A DNA stretch of 64,000 nt. Source: Promicromonospora sukumoe 327MFSha3.1. GTDB taxonomy: Bacteria; Actinomycetota; Actinomycetes; Actinomycetales; Cellulomonadaceae. Of this stretch, positions 51,660-61,340 are shown one piece after another (the first letter of the stretch is position 1; each line of letters begins with the position of its first letter). The notes below the pieces were generated by a model. It was not told where the DNA came from. It made no database searches and was given only the letters and a program-made list of their open reading frames with translations. The stretch spans positions 124,001 to 188,000 of the forward strand of contig NZ_ARQM01000015.1 of assembly GCF_000385135.1 (NCBI RefSeq), in the 5' to 3' direction. The translations under genes were made by a program, and so were the position numbers.

Positions 51660-52339
51660 CCGGCCCGACGCCGGACGCGGGCCTGCGCGTGCTGCTCGCC
51701 GAGGACTCGGCGATCCTGCGCGACGGCCTCGCCGCGCTCCTGACGCGCCGGGGCCACGCGGTGCGCACCGTCGCCGACGGCGCCGCGCTGGAGCGCGAGG
51801 TGGCCCGCGTCGCGCGCGAGGAGTCGCTGCCCGACGTCGTCGTCGCGGACATCCGCATGCCGCCCACCTTCACCGACGAGGGCCTGCGGGCCGTGCTGAA
51901 CCTGCGGTCCCGGCATCCGGAGCTGCCGGTCCTGCTGTTCTCGCAGTACGTGGAGACCCGGTACGCGAGCCTGCTCCTGGCCGGGGACGCCCGGGGCGTG
52001 GGCTACCTGCTCAAGGACCGCGTGGCCGACGTGCGCGACTTCGTCGCGGCGCTCGGCCGCGTGGCGCGCGGCGAGACGGTGCTGGACCCCGAGGTGGTCA
52101 CGCAGCTCATGGGCACCGCCCGGCAGGACGTCGCCCTGGAACGCCTGTCGGCGCGCGAGCGCGAGGTGCTGGGCCTGATGGCGCAGGGCAGGTCCAACGG
52201 GGCGATCGCCGACACGCTGCACCTGTCCTACGGCGCGGTCGAGAAGAACGTGGCGGCCATCTTCACCAAGCTCGACCTGCCGCAGGACGCCGCCGACCAC
52301 CGGCGGGTCCTGGCCGTGCTGCGGCACCTCGGGGTCTGA
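51656..52339 (+). CDS. NarL/LuxR-family response regulator
   Basis: The 227-residue protein has a receiver domain with Glu16-Asp17, phosphoacceptor Asp65 (DVVVADIRMPPTF) and Lys in GYLLKDRV. The C-terminal LuxR helix-turn-helix reads LSAREREVLGLMAQGRSNGAIADTLHLSYGAVEKNVAAIFTKL. It is the cognate regulator of the preceding kinase. Targets are unknown; the divergent mtrAB operon and the envelope-gene cluster next to it are candidates. A perfect terminator follows its stop. Confidence 0.93.
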   Translation: MTGPTPDAGLRVLLAEDSAILRDGLAALLTRRGHAVRTVADGAALEREVARVAREESLPDVVVADIRMPPTFTDEGLRAVLNLRSRHPELPVLLFSQYVETRYASLLLAGDARGVGYLLKDRVADVRDFVAALGRVARGETVLDPEVVTQLMGTARQDVALERLSAREREVLGLMAQGRSNGAIADTLHLSYGAVEKNVAAIFTKLDLPQDAADHRRVLAVLRHLGV

Positions 52340-52342
52340 CCG

Positions 52343-52376
52343 CGCCGGGTCCGGGGCAGCGGCCCCGGACCCGGCG
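52343..52376. terminator. Perfect 15-bp hairpin after the NarL-type regulator
   Basis: CGCCGGGTCCGGGGC (52343-52357), loop AGCG, and its complement (52362-52376). It starts 4 nt after the regulator stop and lies between convergent operons, so it can also act on the DUF58 operon. Confidence 0.8.
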
Positions 52377-52397
52377 TCCGGCATCCGGTGGCAGACG

Positions 52398-53750
52398 TCA
52401 GAGCCGGCCGGCCGCCTTGAGCGCCAGGTACTCGTCGGCCAGGCGCGGCGCGAGGTCGTCCGGCAGCGCCTCGACCACGTCGGCGCCGTAGCGGCGCAGC
52501 ATCGTGGTCACGGCGGTGCGCTCCAGGTCGCCGCGGGCGGCCGCCGCAGCGTCGTACACCTCGGCCACCGTCTCGCGGCCGGCGCGCAGGCCCGCCACCT
52601 CCTCGTCCGCGACGGACGCGACGACCACGGTGTGGTCGCGGGCGAGCTGGTCCACCACGGGCAGCAGGCCGTTCTCCACGGCCGCCGGGTCGAGGGTGGT
52701 CAGCAGCACCACGAGCGCGCGCTGGGTCATGCGCGTGCGCACCTGCGTCACGACGCCCGGCCAGTCCGTCTCCAGCAGCACGGGCTCGACGGTCGCCAGG
52801 GACTCCGCCAGCGCGGGCATGAGACGCGGCCCGGCCGCGCCCGCCACCCGCGCCCGCACGGTGCGGTCGAACGCCACGAGCTCCACGCGGTCGCCCGCGT
52901 GGCCGGCCAGCGCCGAGAGCAGCAGGGCCGCCTCGATGCTGGCGTCCAGGCGCGGGGCGCCCGTCGACTCCGCGGCGCCCACCCGGGCGGCGGCCGTGCG
53001 GCCCGTGTCGAGCACGATCAGCACGCGCCGGTCCCGCTCGGGACGCCACGTGCGCACCACGACCTCGCGCCGCCGGGCCGTCGCGCGCCAGTCGATCGAG
53101 CGCACGTCGTCGCCCACCACGTACTCCCGCAGCGAGTCGAACTCCGTGCCCTCACCGCGGATCTGCACCGCGGCCCGACCGTCCATCTCGCGCAGCCGCG
53201 CCAGGCGCGACGGCAGGTGCTTGCGGCTGGCGAACTCGGGCAGCACCCGCAGGCGGCCCGGGACCGGCAGAGTCACCTGCCGGCCGGCCAGGCCCAGCGG
53301 CCCGAGGCTGCGGACGGTCACGCCGCCGGCGGCCCGGTCCCCGCGCCGCGTGGGCACGAGGGTGGTGGGCAGCCGCGCGGCCTCGCCGTCGGGCAGGTCC
53401 ACGTGGTGCCGGCCCGGGCCGCCCGCGGCCGGGCGCACCCGCTCGGACCGGCCCCGGCCCGGGCCGGCGCCGGCCGAAGGCCCCCACGCGTCCCGGACCA
53501 CGGCCCGCAGGCGCCGGCCCGAGGCGTTGCGGACCACGAGCTCGCTGGTGGCCTCGGACCGCAATCGGACGGAGCCCGGCACGCGCCGCTGCACCGCCAC
53601 CCGGCGCGGCGAGGCCGCCAGGGCGACGTCGGCGACGCAGGCCAGGACCACGACCGTGGCCCAGATGAGCACCGTCCCGTTGGCCGGCCAGATCAGCACG
53701 GGCACCACGCCGAGGCCCATCAGGGCGGCGGCCCGCCACGTCACGACCAT
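52398..53750 (-). CDS. DUF58 protein of the MoxR cluster
   Basis: The 450-residue protein has two membrane segments near the N-terminus (about 7-48), a beta-rich region, and the DUF58 core: GTEFDSLREYVVGDDVRSIDWRATARRREVVVRTW, followed by a von Willebrand A-like fold. The usual MIDAS DxSxS reads DTGRT (VLIVLDTGRTAA), so metal binding may be lost or changed. DUF58 proteins work with MoxR AAA+ ATPases, which are thought to be chaperones for protein complexes. It is 7 bp downstream of the moxR gene in the same operon. Confidence 0.88.
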   Translation of the reverse strand: MVVTWRAAALMGLGVVPVLIWPANGTVLIWATVVVLACVADVALAASPRRVAVQRRVPGSVRLRSEATSELVVRNASGRRLRAVVRDAWGPSAGAGPGRGRSERVRPAAGGPGRHHVDLPDGEAARLPTTLVPTRRGDRAAGGVTVRSLGPLGLAGRQVTLPVPGRLRVLPEFASRKHLPSRLARLREMDGRAAVQIRGEGTEFDSLREYVVGDDVRSIDWRATARRREVVVRTWRPERDRRVLIVLDTGRTAAARVGAAESTGAPRLDASIEAALLLSALAGHAGDRVELVAFDRTVRARVAGAAGPRLMPALAESLATVEPVLLETDWPGVVTQVRTRMTQRALVVLLTTLDPAAVENGLLPVVDQLARDHTVVVASVADEEVAGLRAGRETVAEVYDAAAAARGDLERTAVTTMLRRYGADVVEALPDDLAPRLADEYLALKAAGRL

Positions 53751-53757
53751 GCGGCCC

Positions 53758-54848
<1,091 letters not shown>

Positions 54849-54852
<4 letters not shown>

Positions 54853-56129
54853 GGTCGGTGGACCTCGCTCTCCAGGGTGTCGAGTCGGCGCACGAGCTCG
54901 GCGAGCGCGGCGTCGTCAGCGGGCGGTGGGCCGTAGAGCAGGTCTGCCACCTGCTGCGACGGGCGGTTCGTGGCGGCCACGACGGCGTCGACCACGGTGT
55001 TGGCATCGGAGGACCGGGCCAGGCCGAGGCGCGTGGCGACCCGGTCGGCGGACGCGGCCCGCAGGCCAGCGGCGGCGTGCCCGCGGGCACGGGCCGCCCG
55101 GTACAGCCGGGCGCGGCCGCGGGTGGCCTCGGCGGAGCGGACGAGCACCGGCAGGTCCTCGACCACCAGCGGGCCCATGCGGCGCACGCGCCAGAACGCG
55201 AGCAGCACGGCGGCGAGCACCACCACGAGGGCGACGGGCGCCGAACCGGGCGGCATCAGCGCGTTCACCTGGCCGCGCTCGGCGGGCGTGGGCGTGTCCC
55301 CGCCGGTGCTGATGTCCATCGGGTTCGGCACCAGCCAGACGAGGTCCTCGTTCTGCCCGAGCATCCACAGCGCGAGCGCCGCGTTGCCCTCGTCCACGAC
55401 CGAGCCGTTGCGGACCACCGCGGGGTCGTTGACCACGGTGACCGAGCGGTCCGGGAAGTCCAGCCGCGCGTAGGCGTAGGCCCCGGTGTCGTCCGGCCAG
55501 CACAGGACCGGGCGGACCTTGTCGGAGCCGCCCGACGCGTCGTACAGGCCGGGCGTCAGCGTGACCGCGCCCGCCGCCTGCGCGGCGGGGTCGGCACACT
55601 GCGGCTGCGTGGGTTCGGGCTGCTCGCCGTAGGTGATGTCAAGGAGGTCCTGGCTCACGCCCGCGACCATGCTGTAGTCGGGCTGGAGCACGACCAGGTC
55701 GGCGCCCGTGCGGTTCAGCGCCGAGATCTGGTCGTCGGCGAAGAACGACGGGTTGGGCGTGATCAGCAGCGTGCTGTCCTTGCCCGCGGCGGCCACGGCG
55801 TCGGCCACCGAGGTGACGTGGGTGATCTGCACGCCCTGGTCCTTCAGCACCTCCGCCACTGCCATGGCCCCGTTCGGCTCCGGGTTGTCCGGGGCGTACG
55901 GGTCGGCGGACGTCGGTGTGCGGACCACCGCGAGGAACAGCACGAACAGCGCGACGATGCCGAGCACCGTGAGCGGCCAGCGTGCCCGGCGCCACCGGCT
56001 CGCGGCGCGCGACCGCCCGCTGGTGTCGTCGCCGATGACCACCGGCGGCTCGTCGACCGGCCCCGTGGGCGCCGCGGCCACCGTGGACGGCGGCGTCGGG
56101 GCGGGCGGGGCCGGGAGCTGCGCGGTCAT
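54849..56129 (-). CDS. DUF4350 membrane protein
   Basis: The 426-residue protein has a proline-rich cytoplasmic N-terminus, a membrane segment near residues 51-70 (WPLTVLGIVALFVLFLAVV), and an extracytoplasmic domain with PNPEPNGAMAVAEVLKDQG, LLITPNPSFFADDQISALNRTGADLVVLQP and GNAALALWMLGQNEDLVWLVP. This pattern is shared with DUF4350 proteins, whose fold resembles glutamine amidotransferases. A second segment (about 300-320) and a cytoplasmic helical tail follow. It overlaps both neighbours by 4 bases. Function is unknown. Confidence 0.85.
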
Positions 56130-56833
56130 GCGGACACCTCGCGCTGCCCGTCGGCGCGCGCGGTGCCGTCCGGCTCCGCGCCGGTGCCCGTCCCGCTGCC
56201 CGGACCACCCCCGGACACGGCCACGGGCCGGGCGGCGGCGACCTGGCCGTCGAGCTCCCGCAGGGCGGCGTCGTCCGCGGCCGTGGCGACCCGGTCGCCG
56301 TACTCGACGCCGTCGAACAGGTCGGCGCCGGAGCGCAGGCCGGCGGCCTGACCGGGCAGGCGCTCGCCCGCGTCGCCCGCGGCCTCCTGCGCCGTGCGGC
56401 CGGGGCGCGGCTCGATGATCACGCGTTCCTCCAGGGACCGGACCACGGCCCGGAAACGTTCGGCGGCGGCCTTGTTCCAGTCGCCCGACGCCGCGGCGGC
56501 GTCGGCCGCGCCGCGCATCTGGGCGGCCGTGCGGGCGTCGTCGGTGTCGAGCACCTCCGCGGAGCCCGCCCGGTCGCGGCCCAGGCGCACGGGCCCGGCC
56601 ACCAGCCAGGCGATCCCCAGGACGAGCACGGCGGCGACCGCGATGACGATCCCGAGCTGCGGCCCGGACATGGCCGTGTCGGGCCAGTCGATGCCGCTCA
56701 GCCAGTCCAGGACCCAGCGGATCAGGCGGGACAGCAGCGACTCACGCTCCGCGTACTCGGGTCGCTGCAGCTCGCTGGTGAGCCACTCGCGTGCGGTGTC
56801 CCGGTCCGGGACGACGGGCAGATCGGCCCTCAT
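56126..56833 (-). CDS. DUF4129 membrane protein
   Basis: The 235-residue protein has one membrane segment (about 58-80, QLGIVIAVAAVLVLGIAWLVAG). The cytoplasmic DUF4129 helical domain (about 110-200) includes WNKAAAERFRAVVRSLEERVIIEPRPGRTAQEAAGDAG. The last 35 residues are Gly/Thr-rich. In many bacteria DUF4129 is fused to transglutaminase-like proteins of MoxR operons; here it stands alone. The gap to the upstream gene is 1 bp. Function is unknown. Confidence 0.85.
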   Translation of the reverse strand: MRADLPVVPDRDTAREWLTSELQRPEYAERESLLSRLIRWVLDWLSGIDWPDTAMSGPQLGIVIAVAAVLVLGIAWLVAGPVRLGRDRAGSAEVLDTDDARTAAQMRGAADAAAASGDWNKAAAERFRAVVRSLEERVIIEPRPGRTAQEAAGDAGERLPGQAAGLRSGADLFDGVEYGDRVATAADDAALRELDGQVAAARPVAVSGGGPGSGTGTGAEPDGTARADGQREVSA

Positions 56834-56834
56834 G

Positions 56835-58055
56835 TCACTTGTCCGCCGCGGCTGCGGCCGCGGCCTGCAGCTGCACGTCCAGTCCCTCGCGACGCATCCG
56901 GGTGTCGATGTAGAGCAGGGCGACGACGCCGCCGAGGAACAGGATGCTCATGCCGCCCGTGATCACGTAGGTGAGCCCGTAGCCGGCGGCCATGGCCGCG
57001 TCGCTGGCCGTCATCATCGCGACGCCCATCAGCGCGCCGATCGGCAGCGCGACGATCTGACCGATCACGCTGAGGATGATCGAGGTCAGCACGTAGATGC
57101 CGAGCACCCGCCAGAACGTGCCGCGGGTCAGCTTCCAGGCGCGCGTGAACGTGGCCCAGAAGCCGCCGCCCTCGACCGCGAGCGCCGGCGGGACCAGGAT
57201 CACGCGGGTGAACGCCCAGACGCCGGCCACCAGGAGCGCGGCGAGCACGAGGAACACGCCGACCACGCCGATCGTGGGGTCCACGGCGAAGAGCCCGACG
57301 ACGATGCCGACCGCCAGGGTGTAGGCCACGATCATGACGAGGGTCGACAGGAGCGAGAAGCCGATCAGGAACCAGGCCCGCTTGGCGACGCGCCGCCAGG
57401 CGTCGGACACCGAGATCTTGCGCCCGATGACGGAGTCGCTGACGGAGATGGCCATGACGCCCATCGCGAGCGGCGTGGCGAGCGTGAGCAGCAGCCCGGT
57501 GCCGAGCAGCGACCCGTAGGTGACGCCCAGCATGTCCTGCGTGAGGCCCATCTCGTCGAGCATCGGGTCGTTCCCGGCCGCGGCGAAGACGCTGCCGAAC
57601 AGGTCGGTGAACCAGGTGGTCAGCGGGATGCTGATCAGGGTGCCGATCGCGACGGCCACGATGACGATGATCGCCGTGAGCCCGAGCGTGACGGCGGGGT
57701 TGTGCCGTACCGCCCCGAACGCGCCGTCGTACAGCTCACCGAGCGTGAGGGGGCGCAGCGGGACGATGCCGGGCTTGTCGGCGGCGGGCCGGTAGCCCGG
57801 GACCGCTCCCCCGGGCGCCTGCTGCCCGTACTGGCTCTGGCCGTACTGGGTCTGCCCGTACTGGGTCTGGCCGTACTGCCCGGCGGGCGGCGTGCCGTAC
57901 TGGGGCTGCCCCGGCGCCTGCGGCGCGGACGGGTCGTACCCGGGCGCGTACTGCCCGTACCGCGGCGGCTCGCCCCAGCCGGCGGGCTGGGACCCTCCGG
58001 ACTGCGGGGGCGTCGGCTGCGCCGGCTGGTCGGGTGCGCTCTCGGGCGTCGTCAT
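56835..58055 (-). CDS. Polytopic membrane protein (GdpP-like membrane domain) with QYGQ repeats
   Basis: The 406-residue protein has a hydrophilic first 90 residues rich in Gln, Gly, Tyr and Pro, with a QYGQT-type tandem repeat (DNA 57825-57878). About six to eight membrane segments follow from residue 95 (LTLGELYDGAFGAVRHNPAVTLGLTAIIVIVAVAIG), a pattern seen in the glycerophosphodiester phosphodiesterase membrane domain and DUF7544-type proteins. There is no phosphodiesterase catalytic domain. It is the first gene of the DUF4129-DUF4350-MoxR-DUF58 operon. Function is unknown. Confidence 0.8.
   Translation of the reverse strand: MTTPESAPDQPAQPTPPQSGGSQPAGWGEPPRYGQYAPGYDPSAPQAPGQPQYGTPPAGQYGQTQYGQTQYGQSQYGQQAPGGAVPGYRPAADKPGIVPLRPLTLGELYDGAFGAVRHNPAVTLGLTAIIVIVAVAIGTLISIPLTTWFTDLFGSVFAAAGNDPMLDEMGLTQDMLGVTYGSLLGTGLLLTLATPLAMGVMAISVSDSVIGRKISVSDAWRRVAKRAWFLIGFSLLSTLVMIVAYTLAVGIVVGLFAVDPTIGVVGVFLVLAALLVAGVWAFTRVILVPPALAVEGGGFWATFTRAWKLTRGTFWRVLGIYVLTSIILSVIGQIVALPIGALMGVAMMTASDAAMAAGYGLTYVITGGMSILFLGGVVALLYIDTRMRREGLDVQLQAAAAAAADK
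57825..57878. repeat. 15-bp tandem repeat encoding QYGQT/S units
   Basis: About 3.6 copies of a 15-bp unit such as GCCGTACTGGGTCTG follow one another, differing by single bases. They encode the repeated QYGQT, QYGQS and QYGQQ units at the N-terminus of the membrane protein and stay in frame. Confidence 0.85.
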
Positions 58056-58167
58056 GGGGCGTGCTCCGGATGTCGTCTGGGGTCGTGCCTGTGCGCCGCA
58101 ACCCTAGTACGGGGCACCGACACGGGGTGGCGTAATTCGTGGGCCCGGGCGGGTCGCCACGCAACCG

Positions 58168-59157
58168 TCACCCGGCTGTAACCACCGTAGCGCCGGCCTC
58201 GTGCTCGGCGAGGTCGCCGGACGCGCCGGCCCGGACGGCCCGGCCGCCCAGCACGTACACGTAGGTCCAGAACGCGGCGAGGACGATCGCGCCGATCACG
58301 ATCTTGAGCCACCAGTACAGCTCGGAGCCGGTCACGAAGCCCTCGACGAGGCCGGAGACGGCCAGGGCCACGGCGAGCCCGATGACCGTGGTGATCAGGG
58401 CGCGGCCCTCGGCGGCCATGGCGACCGACCGCTTGCGGTGCCCCGGGTCGATGAGCGTCCAGAACAGCCGCAGGCCCGCGGCGCCCGCCACGAAGATGCA
58501 GGTCAGCTCCAGCAGGCCGTGGGGCGCGATGAGCGTGAGGAAGAGGTCGAGCTCGTCGTGGGCGGCCATCATGCCGCCGGTGGCACCGATCTGGACCGCG
58601 TTCTGCCAGAGCACGTTCAGGGTGAAGAGGCCGGTGATGCCTCCGGCCACGGCCTGGGCCGCGATCCAGGCGTTGTTCGTCCACACCACGGCGGCGAACC
58701 CGATGCCGGGGTCGTAGTAGGAGGCGAAGGCCTCGTTGACGTAGTTCTCCTGCGCCGACGGCGGCATCATCGCGTTCATCGCGTCGGTGTCGGAGGCGAT
58801 GTAGACGCCCGCGACGATCGCGACGAGCAGGCAGGCCGCCGTCACGGCGTGCGACCACCACCGGATCCGGTAGAACGCGGCGGGCAGCGACACGACGGCG
58901 AACCGCACCACCTCGCGCCAGGCGGGCTCGTGCGACCCGGCGATACGGGTGCGCGCCCGGTTGAGCACGTCGGACAGCCGGGTCACGAGCGCCGGGTCCG
59001 GCGCCGCCGAGCGCACGGTCGACAGGTGCGTGGCCACGGACTGGTACAGGCGCACCAGCTCGTCCGACTCGGCGCCGTCGAGGCGGCGCCGGGACGAGAG
59101 CTCCTTGAGGCGGTCCCACTCTGCGGCGTGCACGGCGGTGAAGGCGTCGATGTCCAC
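58168..59157 (-). CDS. SpoIIM-like (DUF95) membrane protein
   Basis: A 329-residue protein starting at MDIDAFTAVHAAEWDRLKELSSRR, the usual start of this family. A soluble helical N-terminal part (to about residue 105) is followed by about five to six membrane segments, including IGFAAVVWTNNAWIAAQAVAGGITGLFTLNVLWQNAVQIG and FLTLIAPHGLLELTCIFVAGAAGL, the SpoIIM signature. An in-frame ATG at 59217 would add 20 residues but leave only 29 bp to the divergent gene; CAGACT lies 6 nt before the GTG at 59157, a possible leaderless -10. In non-sporulating actinobacteria its role is unknown. Confidence 0.87.
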   Translation of the reverse strand: MDIDAFTAVHAAEWDRLKELSSRRRLDGAESDELVRLYQSVATHLSTVRSAAPDPALVTRLSDVLNRARTRIAGSHEPAWREVVRFAVVSLPAAFYRIRWWSHAVTAACLLVAIVAGVYIASDTDAMNAMMPPSAQENYVNEAFASYYDPGIGFAAVVWTNNAWIAAQAVAGGITGLFTLNVLWQNAVQIGATGGMMAAHDELDLFLTLIAPHGLLELTCIFVAGAAGLRLFWTLIDPGHRKRSVAMAAEGRALITTVIGLAVALAVSGLVEGFVTGSELYWWLKIVIGAIVLAAFWTYVYVLGGRAVRAGASGDLAEHEAGATVVTAG

Positions 59158-59246
59158 GACGGTAGTCTGCCGCACAGGGACCGCGGTACGTCCCGAGGCC
59201 CGCACCAGCAGACTCATCCGACCAGACCCACCCGACCGGAGGAACC

Positions 59247-60074
59247 GTGCAGGACGGCATCGTCATCGGCGAGGGCGTGGTGCTGGACGCGCGCCCGGCC
59301 TCGTTCATCACGCGCGCCATGGGCGCCATGCTCGACTTCCTCGTGATCGGCGTGGTCGTCACCGCCGTTCTGATCGTGGGCGCGGTCTGGTTCCTGGAGA
59401 ACGCCGTGCTGGGCGAGGACATCGCGATGGTGGTCTACGTCCTGGCGAACGTCGTGGTCATGGTGGCCGTCCCGGTCACGGTCGAGACACTGTCGCGCGG
59501 CCGCTCCGTCGGCAAGCTCGCGTGCGGCATCCGCGTGGTGCGCGACGACGGCGGCCCGGTCAGGTTCCGGCACGCCCTGGTGCGTGCGCTCATCGGCGTG
59601 ATCGAGCTGTGGCTGACGTTCGGCGCCGTCGCCGCGATCGCCTCGCTGTCCAACGCGAAGGGCAAGCGCCTCGGCGACCTGGCGGCGGGCACGTACGCGG
59701 TCCGCGTGCGGGGCGGCAAGCCGGTCTCGGCCCCGATCGTGATGCCGCAGTCCCTCGCGGCGTGGGCCCGCACGGCGGACATGCGCCGCCTGCCGGACGG
59801 GCTGGCCCTGGCCGCCCGCCAGATGCTGGGCCGCGCCGCGCGCCTGGCCCCGGAGTCCCGGGCGCGGCTCGCCGACGACCTGGCCGGCCGCATCGAGCCG
59901 TACGTGGCCCCCGGGCCGCCGCCGGGCACGCACCCCGAGGCGTTCCTGCACGCGGTCCTGGCCGAGCGCCGCGAGCGCGAGCTCGGTGCGGGCCAGCGGG
60001 AGCGCAAGCGGGCGCAGGAGCAGGCCGAGCTGCTGCACCGGCTCCCGTTCGCGGTCGCCGACCCGCCCCGCTGA
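59247..60074 (+). CDS. RDD-family membrane protein
   Basis: The 275-residue protein has an RDD domain in the first 145 residues: ARPASFITRAMGAMLDFLVIGVV (first RDD helix), TLSRGRSVGKLACGIRVVRDDGGPVRFRHALVRALIGVI, and KRLGDLAAGTYAV. Three to four membrane segments are followed by a charged helical tail (residues 155-275) rich in Arg and Ala. GTG start with GGAGGA 5 nt upstream. It diverges from the SpoIIM-like gene; this pair and the MoxR operon recur together in actinobacteria (Rv3694c-Rv3695). Function is unknown; some RDD proteins move ions. Confidence 0.9.
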   Translation: MQDGIVIGEGVVLDARPASFITRAMGAMLDFLVIGVVVTAVLIVGAVWFLENAVLGEDIAMVVYVLANVVVMVAVPVTVETLSRGRSVGKLACGIRVVRDDGGPVRFRHALVRALIGVIELWLTFGAVAAIASLSNAKGKRLGDLAAGTYAVRVRGGKPVSAPIVMPQSLAAWARTADMRRLPDGLALAARQMLGRAARLAPESRARLADDLAGRIEPYVAPGPPPGTHPEAFLHAVLAERRERELGAGQRERKRAQEQAELLHRLPFAVADPPR

Positions 60075-60110
60075 CGCCTTCCGGCAGGGCGCGGACGTCG
60101 TGGGACGCCG

Positions 60111-61301
60111 TCAGGTGCGGACGTCGTCCCAGGCCCGCATCAGGCCCTTCGAGCGCAGCGCCGCGGAGCAGCGCAGCAGCCCGGCCTGCACCGCCCGGCG
60201 CAGCCGGGTCGACGTCGGCCGCTCGACGCCGTAGTGGATGGCCACCGCCAGGACGAGGCTCAGCGCGCCGGCCGCGACCAGCGCGACCGTGCGCGTGGTC
60301 TCGTGGGCCAGCACGTCGATGACGGCGTACCCGAACTGCGTGTGCACCAGGTAGACGGGGTACGTCAGGGCGCCGACCGTGCCCAGCACGGCCGCGACCC
60401 TACGAGGTGGGGCGTTCCTGCCGCGCAGTGTGGTGGCCCAGACGGCCACGACGCTGGCCAGCATGATCATCACGGCGATCACGGGGTTCACGGCCACGCC
60501 CTGGAGGTCGGACGCGCGGCCGGCGGCCTCCTGCACCCGCATGACGCACAGAACGAGGCCGCCCACGAGCAGCGTGCTGGTGACCAGGTCGAACCCGTCG
60601 CGGTACGCGAGGAACAGCAGCATGCCGACGGCGAAGTACGGGGCGTAGACGGGCACGAGCCAGTCGGCCAGCCAGTGGGCACCGAACTCCTGCGCGGCCC
60701 AGCCCGCGAGCGGCCAGATCGTGGCGAAGGCCAGCACGCGGTTGCGCGTGAGCGGCCCGAACGCCAGCACCACGAAGACCAGCAGGTAGAACTTCAGCTC
60801 CACCAGCAGGGTCCAGAACACGACCTGCACGCCCGTGACGTCGAAGAGGTCCTGCACCATCGTCAGGTTGACCAGGGTCTCGGTCAGGCTGGTCTGCCGC
60901 CCGCCGGACCAGAACTGCTGCAGCCCCACGGTCAGCACGATGCACGCCCAGTACGCGGGGAAGAGCCGGCCCACGCGGGAGGCGACGAAGCCCGCGATCC
61001 CCCGGCCGTCCGCGCTGAGCAGGATCACGAACCCGGAGATCACGAAGAACAGCTCGACGCCCAGCCACCCGTACCGCGTGACCTCGTTGAGCAGCGGGAA
61101 CGCCCGATCCGGGTCGGCGCCCCAGTAGCTGGTCACCGTCGAGGTGGCCGTGAAGTGGTAGAGCAGCACGGCCGCCGCGGCGCCGAAGCGCAGGCCGTCC
61201 ATGGCCACGAGCCGGCCGGTCGCCTTGCGGCGTGGGGCCCCCGTGGTCGCAGGGCTCGCCTCGGGAACGGTTGCGGTCAGGCTCTCGTCAGGACGGGTCA
61301 T
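60111..61301 (-). CDS. Membrane acyltransferase family 3 (OafA/YrhL type)
   Basis: The 396-residue protein has about ten membrane segments. MDGLRFGAAAAVLLYHF starts the Acyl_transf_3 domain (residues 34-50); WLGVELFFVISGFVILLS and VGRLFPAYWACIVL match the family. The conserved His is in LLYHF. Such enzymes add acetyl or other acyl groups to cell-surface glycans. No SGNH domain follows. It is downstream of a glycosyltransferase and shares its strand, which suggests a surface-sugar role. A strong promoter lies 8 nt before the ATG (61310-61338). Confidence 0.88.
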   Translation of the reverse strand: MTRPDESLTATVPEASPATTGAPRRKATGRLVAMDGLRFGAAAAVLLYHFTATSTVTSYWGADPDRAFPLLNEVTRYGWLGVELFFVISGFVILLSADGRGIAGFVASRVGRLFPAYWACIVLTVGLQQFWSGGRQTSLTETLVNLTMVQDLFDVTGVQVVFWTLLVELKFYLLVFVVLAFGPLTRNRVLAFATIWPLAGWAAQEFGAHWLADWLVPVYAPYFAVGMLLFLAYRDGFDLVTSTLLVGGLVLCVMRVQEAAGRASDLQGVAVNPVIAVMIMLASVVAVWATTLRGRNAPPRRVAAVLGTVGALTYPVYLVHTQFGYAVIDVLAHETTRTVALVAAGALSLVLAVAIHYGVERPTSTRLRRAVQAGLLRCSAALRSKGLMRAWDDVRT

Positions 61302-61309
61302 CGCCGCCG

Positions 61310-61338
61310 ACCTTAGATCACGGAAAGATAACGGTCAA
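61310..61338 (-). promoter_or_regulatory. Strong candidate leaderless promoter of the acyltransferase gene
   Basis: TTGACC (61338-61333, five of six) and TAAGGT (61315-61310, TANNNT) are separated by exactly 17 nt. The -10 ends 8 nt before the ATG and no Shine-Dalgarno lies between, so the mRNA is probably leaderless. The -35 is just beyond the stop of the glycosyltransferase gene. Confidence 0.65.
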
Positions 61339-61340
61339 AA

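Noticed and set aside
57825-57878. The 15-bp repeats as a CRISPR or mobile-element trace
   Set aside because: Units are short, without spacers, and in frame within a gene; they encode a protein repeat.
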